Shown: piece after piece, positions 57,152 to 64,000 of the stretch
How positions within the stretch are numbered: the stretch's first letter is position 1
Layout of the letters: every line of letters starts with the position of its first letter
Assembly (NCBI GenBank): GCA_964023275.1
Contig: OZ029913.1
Location: 46,131,976-46,195,975, forward strand
Direction: 5' to 3'
DNA length: 64,000 bases
DNA from: Norana najaformis
Lineage: Eukaryota > Annelida > Clitellata > Crassiclitellata > Hormogastridae
Made by a program: the position numbers and the translations under genes
The notes under the pieces: generated by a model
What the model saw: only the letters and a program-made list of their open reading frames with translations
Database searches by the model: none
Told to the model about the DNA's origin: nothing

Positions 57152-58388
57152 TACCGTATAAACTCGACTATAAGTCGAGAAATTTATGTCTATTTCAGGG
57201 CGACAAAAAAGGTCTTCGACTTATACTCGAGAGACAAAATAGACGGAAAATTTTCGGACTGAATATTCAACATTACTAAAATGGACTTAAACAATAAACC
57301 CTCAGTTTATTTTAGTTATCTTTGTTTTTATATTGTTTTTCAAGAAAAATCACATTTCAACAAATTACTGACTACATATAGATCAAAACGAAATATTCTT
57401 CTCTTATAACAATGTTATTATATACTTATACGATATATTTCATGCATCGAAAGCGATGTCCTTTATTATTGCTTGCTGAGACCTCTGCCAAAAGAAATCA
57501 AATATCATGGATACGCGCAGTAATGTCGAGCAAGAGAAAGACCTCCAACATAGGTGTAGAGATGTGTGCAAAACGAGGTAGTCGGGCTGCGAGCCTAGCT
57601 GATAAACCGTATGAAAGGGGAAAGTCGCTGCATATTACGTACCCAATGAGGGGGAGGGGGTGATCGAATTTAGGCGATTTTGCGTACGGGTGCGTATGGC
57701 GAGGGGGGTGGGTCTCGACAAAATGTGTACGTACGCAAAATAAATTTCCACATTAGCCTATTTATAACACTGTATTAGCCTATAGTCGTCCGATGGAATT
57801 TATTACATTATATAAAAGCCATGTGCAGTTATTCTGTGCTGAGAACCAGGTCGACCAAGGTAACTGAGTCACAGGCAGTCGGACATACAGACAGGTCGCC
57901 AGAGGGAGCGACTATAGCAAGATTTGACAGAACCCTGAAAAATTAATGGAATGCAGGTCAGACAACTTGTATCACTGCCATCGCCATCTGGATGTCATCT
58001 TTGACCAGTCAGGCAGTACTAAGGGCTGTAAGCCGACCCGCTAAATTAGTTCCTTCAGTTACAAAACCATATACATGTACCTTATGTACATATGGTTTTG
58101 TAAATATGAGGTGGATACATATATACCCATATTCGTATAGTCGCCCTTTATAATTATATTCCCCACACAGTCTCTGCATGTTAGCCGAAGAAAGCTCCCT
58201 CTGTTAAATATATGAGGGGTATGAAAATATAATTTTCTTTGCATACGTAATATATGGATGGGCCCATATTATAAGGCTGTATATATGGGTTCGACTTATA
58301 TTCGAGCCGTCGATTTTGGACGCAAATTTTCTCAAAAAAGTACACTTCAACCTATACTTGAATCGACTTATAGTCGCGTATATATGGT
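57152..58388. mobile_element. Nonautonomous inverted-repeat element (hAT-like termini), 1.2 kb
   Basis: The left end 'taccgtataaactcgactataagtcga' pattern (57152-57179) is the complement of 58360-58388 with a few mismatches. Inside are further short palindromes (58065-58105) and a G-rich stretch (57648-57720). A frame at 57412-57663 (MSSKRKTSNIGVEMCAKRGS and on) might be a transposase N-terminal remnant, but I cannot assign it. No 8-bp target duplication could be confirmed. Confidence 0.55.
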
Positions 58389-58849
58389 AAATTTCCAAAT
58401 TTTCTGACTACTGTTGAATAATTGGCAGTGTTCTTTTTGCCTCTCTTCAGCAGTCTATATGCATATGGCTTTGTCTGCATCCTATTTTGCTGAATAGCAC
58501 TTCACATTTTTGTTGAAGCCCGATTTGAATCTATATCTGTTAAAATGATCCATAGTTTGGCTGGGCTGCTTAGCCATCAGAAACAATCTTTGAGAAACTT
58601 GCCTGGTGGTTTTTCTTCCACAGAGAAGAAACTTTGACATTTGCCCTCTTACATCAATCAGAAGCTACCTCAGGCTCCAATAATTTCTATATATCTATTA
58701 TATATGTATATGTCTATAAATATTTACATGTATGTGAAATAGTGATAGATGACAGTACAGTCATATGCAATATTTCTCACCAATATCAGCAATGAGAAAC
58801 AAGAAAGAAATGCTTGTAGTACAGTATACTGCCTTTCTCTGGTAAGATC

Positions 58850-59130
58850 CAAGACTAAGAACATTTCTTGGTGATTGGGCTTTTCAGTTGCTGGACCTAG
58901 ATTCTGAAATTCTTCCTGTATCTGTTCATTCTGCTCGTTTGCTTGTGTCATTTCGTTTTCAACTTCAGATTTACCTTTTCTAAATTGCTTATTCACCATA
59001 GGCTGACTCTCTGTGTTGATGGATTGACCTTCTGGATATTGACCTGATTGTGGCTTGGTTTTGGTGCACCATCAGTTGATGCCTTGTGCACTAGACACCA
59101 GCATGATAGAAGTTATTGATTGCTGCATGT
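58850..59130 (+). mobile_element. CR1/L2-like retrotransposon end
   Basis: Decayed C-terminus (FSVAGPRF-NSS) and a 3' region 'ttggttttggtgcaccatca' with 'gcactagacaccagcatgat', matching 32900-32970. Confidence 0.65.
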
Positions 59131-59714
59131 ACATGTACTGCCGTCTGCTAAGCTAATGAGTCAGCTAATACAAAGTGTCAGCCTAAGTACCTCACATTAA
59201 TGACTTCTGTGTATTAATTTGGTACGACATTGTCGTATTAACCGAATTAGCTTGTTCCTGGATTTGTACTGTACTTATTAACAGAGGAGATAAGTTATAA
59301 ATATTAGTTAAATGGATAGACCTATAACAATCTCCCAAAATAGCATGTGTTCACTTTATGTTGAGGTCTTGATGTAGCTTTGAGATAGTGTTCCAAGTAT
59401 ACGACTGCAGTCAGGCACATGTTACAGATATTAATCTGCCTTCATGTTCATAAATTAGCTGATGTTCAAAACATTTAGTCAGAAAACAGTTTTGCTTTCA
59501 GTTTCTCAACTTCACTGTTTAATGACCATTGATTAGATGGTATCTGGGTACTGTTCTGATGCTAAGACACCACTGGAAGTATTTTGCGCTTGCCTTTGCC
59601 TTTCATTGTTTTTGAGGATTTTATTATATTCCTGGATGAGAGCTACATACACTTATTTCTATCCTGTCATTCATAACACTCAAACCTGCCACATTCTGCT
59701 GAATTGCCACAAAG

Positions 59715-60490
59715 TAAACGTCATAGTCCCGTGAATTTAGCTCTTTTTCCAGCCAGCCAGATGGTAACCCAAGAATACTGAAGGATCTTGTGGTGTTTGT
59801 GGAAACAAATCTGTAAGCTGCAGTAAAGCAATGTTTTTTTCACTGAGATGCAGACATTCAGGTGAAATGTCAGAGCCAGGCAATGTTCTTGTTGCCTGCA
59901 CCATTTTGTCTTTACTTGCAGCAGTAATCTGATCATCAAAGAACCTGAAGGTGACAAGTGAGACGGGACAGAGCTCTCATTGTCACTTTTACCACGTCAA
60001 CATTGATAGCCTTAACTTTCACCAGTCGCTTGTAAGATCAGTGAGTGGAGTCCGAATGGAGAAAGAAGCAGTAAATCAGGACTTCAGATAGACAAACCAG
60101 ATGAAAAGGTTCAGGTTCACGAATCTTTCATGTGGAACTGGGATCTGAAGAGGAAAATCCTGAGGGACTATATTGCCTTAGCCATCCCTCTGGCCCTGTG
60201 CATGCCCCAGGAGCAACAGAATGCTCTCTCAAGGAGGGACAGAATCAATGCAGATCAGGCCAAGCTCTAGCAGCTCCCTGTAGTCATCGTGGGGATGACT
60301 TCTTCCTGTAAGCATGCCATAGAAAATTCTATAGCATCATTCATCAGTTCCTTGCTGCTGCTGAAAAACGTTGCTGCATTGTCGTACGACACAAGCCATC
60401 AGCCATTCTGTCATGGTCCATTGATAGTCAAGCCAACAAGCTGCACAAGTCTTCAAGGATAACCTCAAACATGACATGCAAGATGAACTA
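59715..60490 (-). pseudogene. Relic of a widespread uncharacterised gene family
   Basis: Minus-strand fragments, reading down from 60330: GRSHPHDDYRELLELGLICI, then a HAQGQRDG-G-IVPQDF stretch, then FFDDQITAASKDKMVQATRT (59945-59885) and LPGSDISPECLHLSEKNIAL (59880-59825) with LTDLFPQTPQDPSVFLGYHL. I recall proteins with the same order (…YRELLEL…, …FFD..V…K..MV.A…, …EKNIA..QL.DF…) as an uncharacterised, multi-copy animal family, probably transposon-linked. Frameshifts and stops prove inactivity. Function unknown. Confidence 0.5.
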
Positions 60491-60492
60491 CT

Positions 60493-60525
60493 GTATTTTC
60501 TGGACTATACGTCGCAGCTCTTTAC
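60493..60525. repeat. End of a hAT-like miniature element
   Basis: 'tgtattttctggactatacg' and 'tcgcagctc' resemble the termini at 44590 and 57152. No partner found. Confidence 0.4.
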
Positions 60526-61363
60526 ATGAGCTTTGAGAGTTGCGACTTGCAGAACAGTGTGGCTTATGCGCAGAAATTTCAAAAGTTCTTTGAATAAGTT
60601 ATATTTAGTAAAGATCACCAACAAATAAAGTAAATATTGATCTACTGCACAAGGCCACAAAAATAAACTGTATGCCTGTTTCTATATGAAGTAATTTAAG
60701 AAAGACTAATAAATAAGATACAACTCATAATGATAAGACACCTGATTACTATATTTCTATATAACTGCCTGCTTATCTATTTGAAAAACTTACAGATGCA
60801 CAGTCTGTAAAACCGAATGAGGAATGGAAGAATGTCTGCTAGGGAGCCAATACCCTTACTAAAATATGAATAACAGTGGTTTCCTATAGCACCTATTTAA
60901 CAGGTACACAACATCAGGTAATTTGATACAATTTTAAGGAATGGTTCCCGAGAATGGAATCATGCGGAAACTGAAAAAGCTCATTGCCCGTGTCTTCTTG
61001 TGATATCAGATTAACAGTTTTCCAGTGTGTGTATGTATATAATAAATAAATAAATATATATGTATGTACAAAGTATATACATGCATAATTTTTAATGAAG
61101 CCTATATATATTATATAAATTGCTGTAGAGTTATATAGTATATACATATGATATAATATTAAAACCAAGAAAGACGCAGAATTCAAATCAGATATGCAGC
61201 CAGAAATAGGCAATTGAACTTTTGGGTAATATGTCAATCAATACTTCAATACTTAGACAAGTGCTTGGGGTGCTGACTTTGTTTGCTACAGCCAATAAAC
61301 TATTTTTGAGGTGCAGGCTGGTAGAAAACTTATAAACTTTGGGCCACTGACCAACATGTTTAT
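60526..61363. other. Unassigned AT-rich region before the satellite
   Basis: A minus-strand frame near 60920-61010 (EDTGNELFQFPHDSILGNHS) looks protein-like, but it has no family and no clear splice sites. Simple TA-rich repeats at 61030-61160. Confidence 0.3.
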
Positions 61364-64000
61364 AACAGGGATCTGACTCCAAATACACATTTGAAAAGGT
61401 TCCTAATGGACTTGCTGGCTCTGATCACTGCTAAAATAACAGGGATCTGACTCCAAATACACATTTGAAAAGGTTTTTAATGGACTTGCTGGCTCTGATC
61501 ACTGCTAAAATAACAGGGATCTGACTCCAAATACACATTTGAAAAGGTTCCTAATGGACTTGCTGGCTCTGATCACTGCTAAAATAACAGGGATCTGACT
61601 CCAAATACACATTTGAAAAGGTTCCTAATGGACTTGCTGGCTCTGATCACTGCTAAAATAACAGGGATCTGACTCCAAATACACATTTGAAAAGGTTCCT
61701 AATGGACTTGCTGGCTCTGATCACTGCTAAAATAACAGGGATCTGACTCCAAATACACATTTGAAAAGGTTCCTAATGGACTTGCTGGCTCTGATCACTG
61801 CTAAAATAACAGGGATCTGACTCCAAATACACATTTGAAAAGGTTCCTAATGGACTTGCTGGCTCTGATCACTGCTAAAATAACTGGGATCTGACTCCAA
61901 ATACACATTTGAAAGGTTCTTAATGGACTTGCTGGCTCTGATCACTGCTAAAATAACAGGGATCTGACTCCAAATACACATTTGAAAGGTTGTTAATGGA
62001 CTTGCTGGCTCTGATCACTGCTAAAATAACTGGGATCTGACTCCAAATACACATTTGAAAGGTTGTTAATGGACTTGCTGGCTCTGATCACTGCTAAAAT
62101 AACAGGGATCTGACTCCAAATACACATTTGAAAGGTTCTTAATGGACTTGCTGGCTCTGATCACTGCTAAAATAACAGGGATCTGACTCCAAATACACAT
62201 TTGAAAAGGTTCCTAATGGACTTGCTGGCTCTGATCACTGCTAAAATAACAGGGATCTGACTCCAAATACACATTTGAAAAGGTTCCTAATGGACTTGCT
62301 GGCTCTGATCACTGCTAAAATAACAGGGATCTGACTCCAAATACACATTTGAAAAGGTTCCTAATGGACTTGCTGGCTCTGATCACTGCTAAAATAACAG
62401 GGATCTGACTCCAAATACACATTTGAAAAGGTTCCTAATGGACTTGCTGGCTCTGATCACTGCTAAAATAACAGGGATCTGACTCCAAATACACATTTGA
62501 AAAGGTTCTTAATGGACTTGCTGGCTCTGATCACTGCTAAAATAACAGGGATCTGACTCCAAATACACATTTGAAAGGTTCTTAATGGACTTGCTGGCTC
62601 TGATCACTGCTAAAATAACAGGGATCTGACTCCAAATACACATTTGAAAAGGTTTTTAATGGACTTGCTGGCTCTGATCACTGCTAAAATAACAGGGATC
62701 TGACTCCAAATACACATTTGAAAAGGTTCCTAATGGACTTGCTGGCTCTGATCACTGCTAAAATAACAGGGATCTGACTCCAAATACACATTTGAAAAGG
62801 TTCCTAATGGACTTGCTGGCTCTGATCACTGCTAAAATAACAGGGATCTGACTCCAAATACACATTTGAAAAGGTTTTTAATGGACTTGCTGGCTCTGAT
62901 CACTGCTAAAATAACAGGGATCTGACTCCAAATACACATTTGAAAAGGTTTTTAATGGACTTGCTGGCTCTGATCACTGCTAAAATAACAGGGATCTGAC
63001 TCCAAATACACATTTGAAAAGGTTTTTAATGGACTTGCTGGCTCTGATCACTGCTAAAATAACAGGGATCTGACTCCAAATACACATTTGAAAAGGTTCC
63101 TAATGGACTTGCTGGCTCTGATCACTGCTAAAATAACAGGGATCTGACTCCAAATACACATTTGAAAAGGTTCTTAATGGACTTGCTGGCTCTGATCACT
63201 GCTAAAATAACTGGGATCTGACTTCAAATACACATTTGAAAGGTTCTTAATGGACTTGCTGGCTCTGATCACTGCTAAAATAACAGGGATCTGACTCCAA
63301 ATACACATTTGAAAGGTTGTTAATGGACTTGCTGGCTCTGATCACTGCTAAAATAACTGGGATCTGACTCCAAATACACATTTGAAAGGTTGTTAATGGA
63401 CTTGCTGGCTCTGATCACTGCTAAAATAACAGGGATCTGACTCCAAATACACATTTGAAAGGTTCTTAATGGACTTGCTGGCTCTGATCACTGCTAAAAT
63501 AACAGGGATCTGACTCCAAATACACATTTGAAAAGGTTCCTAATGGACTTGCTGGCTCTGATCACTGCTAAAATAACAGGGATCTGACTCCAAATACACA
63601 TTTGAAAAGGTTCTTAATGGACTTGCTGGCTCTGATCACTGCTAAAATAACAGGGATCTGACTCCAAATACACATTTGAAAAGGTTTTTAATGGACTTGC
63701 TGGCTCTGATCACTGCTAAAATAACAGGGATCTGACTCCAAATACACATTTGAAAAGGTTTTTAATGGACTTGCTGGCTCTGATCACTGCTAAAATAACA
63801 GGGATCTGACTCCAAATACACATTTGAAAAGGTTCCTAATGGACTTGCTGGCTCTGATCACTGCTAAAATAACAGGGATCTGACTCCAAGTACACATTTG
63901 AAAAGGTTTTTAATGGACTTGCTGGCTCTGATCACTGCTAAAATAACAGGGATCTGACTCCAAATACACATTTGAAAAGGTTTTTAATGGACTTGCTGGC
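61364..64000. repeat. 74-bp satellite array, about 36 copies, open at the window end
   Basis: Unit 'aacagggatctgactccaaa' … 'ggacttgctggctctgatca' … 'ctgctaaaat', 74 bp, or 73 bp where one A is lost from 'gaaaagg'. Copies differ mainly at a 3-base variable spot after 'aagg' (ttcc, tttt, ttct, ttgt) and at a/t in 'aac(a/t)ggg'; otherwise they are nearly identical. The array continues beyond 64000. The unit is not a multiple of 3 and encodes nothing. Confidence 0.97.

Noticed and set aside
61364..64000. Regularly spaced repeats considered as a CRISPR array
   Set aside because: The units are directly contiguous, nearly identical along their whole length, and lack unique spacers; this is a eukaryotic satellite.

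Overview
The window looks like animal DNA, most likely from a marine invertebrate: AT-rich, intron-bearing and full of decayed transposable elements. I cannot name the phylum. The clearest host gene is the 3' half of a RASA1-type (p120) Ras GTPase-activating protein on the minus strand. Nine short exons between 49537 and 17423 join in frame (936 bp, 311 residues plus stop) and encode the RasGAP domain and the C-terminal helices. The exons for the SH2/SH3/PH/C2 part were not found and presumably lie upstream, beyond 64000 in minus-strand terms.

Layout. 1-5313: a CR1/L2-like non-LTR retrotransposon (+) split at about 863 by an inverted-repeat DNA element carrying a decayed transposase-like gene, which is itself split by a solo LTR. 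5314-8386: retroelement tails and one possible host membrane-protein frame. 8387-10000: a hAT-like relic (-) split by a tandem-repeat-bearing solo LTR. 11255-13607: a compact element with terminal inverted repeats, a 3-bp flanking repeat and an intact 563-codon gene of the same protein superfamily as the element at 863-3780. 13860-15355: a pogo-like transposase relic and a retroelement 3' end. 17423-49537: the RASA1-like gene, whose introns hold CR1/L2-like fragments in both orientations, a Tc1-like element with a long transposase frame, a piggyBac-like relic, RTE-like ends, foldbacks and microsatellites. 49540-61360: a gutted Helitron, a 5S rRNA-derived fragment, more retroelement ends, a nonautonomous inverted-repeat element and a relic of another widespread uncharacterised gene family. 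61364-64000: a 74-bp satellite that runs off the window.

The best candidate for something undescribed is the pair of inverted-repeat elements at 863-3780 and 11255-13607. Their proteins share an N-terminal cysteine-rich region and a conserved acidic C-terminal motif, consistent with an unrecognised cut-and-paste transposase. One copy has an unusually long, phase-perfect heat-shock element array before its TATA box, and the other a cluster of CRE/ATF-type sites before its TATA box, suggesting stress-responsive mobile elements. This is inference from motifs and repeats read by eye; no search was run.
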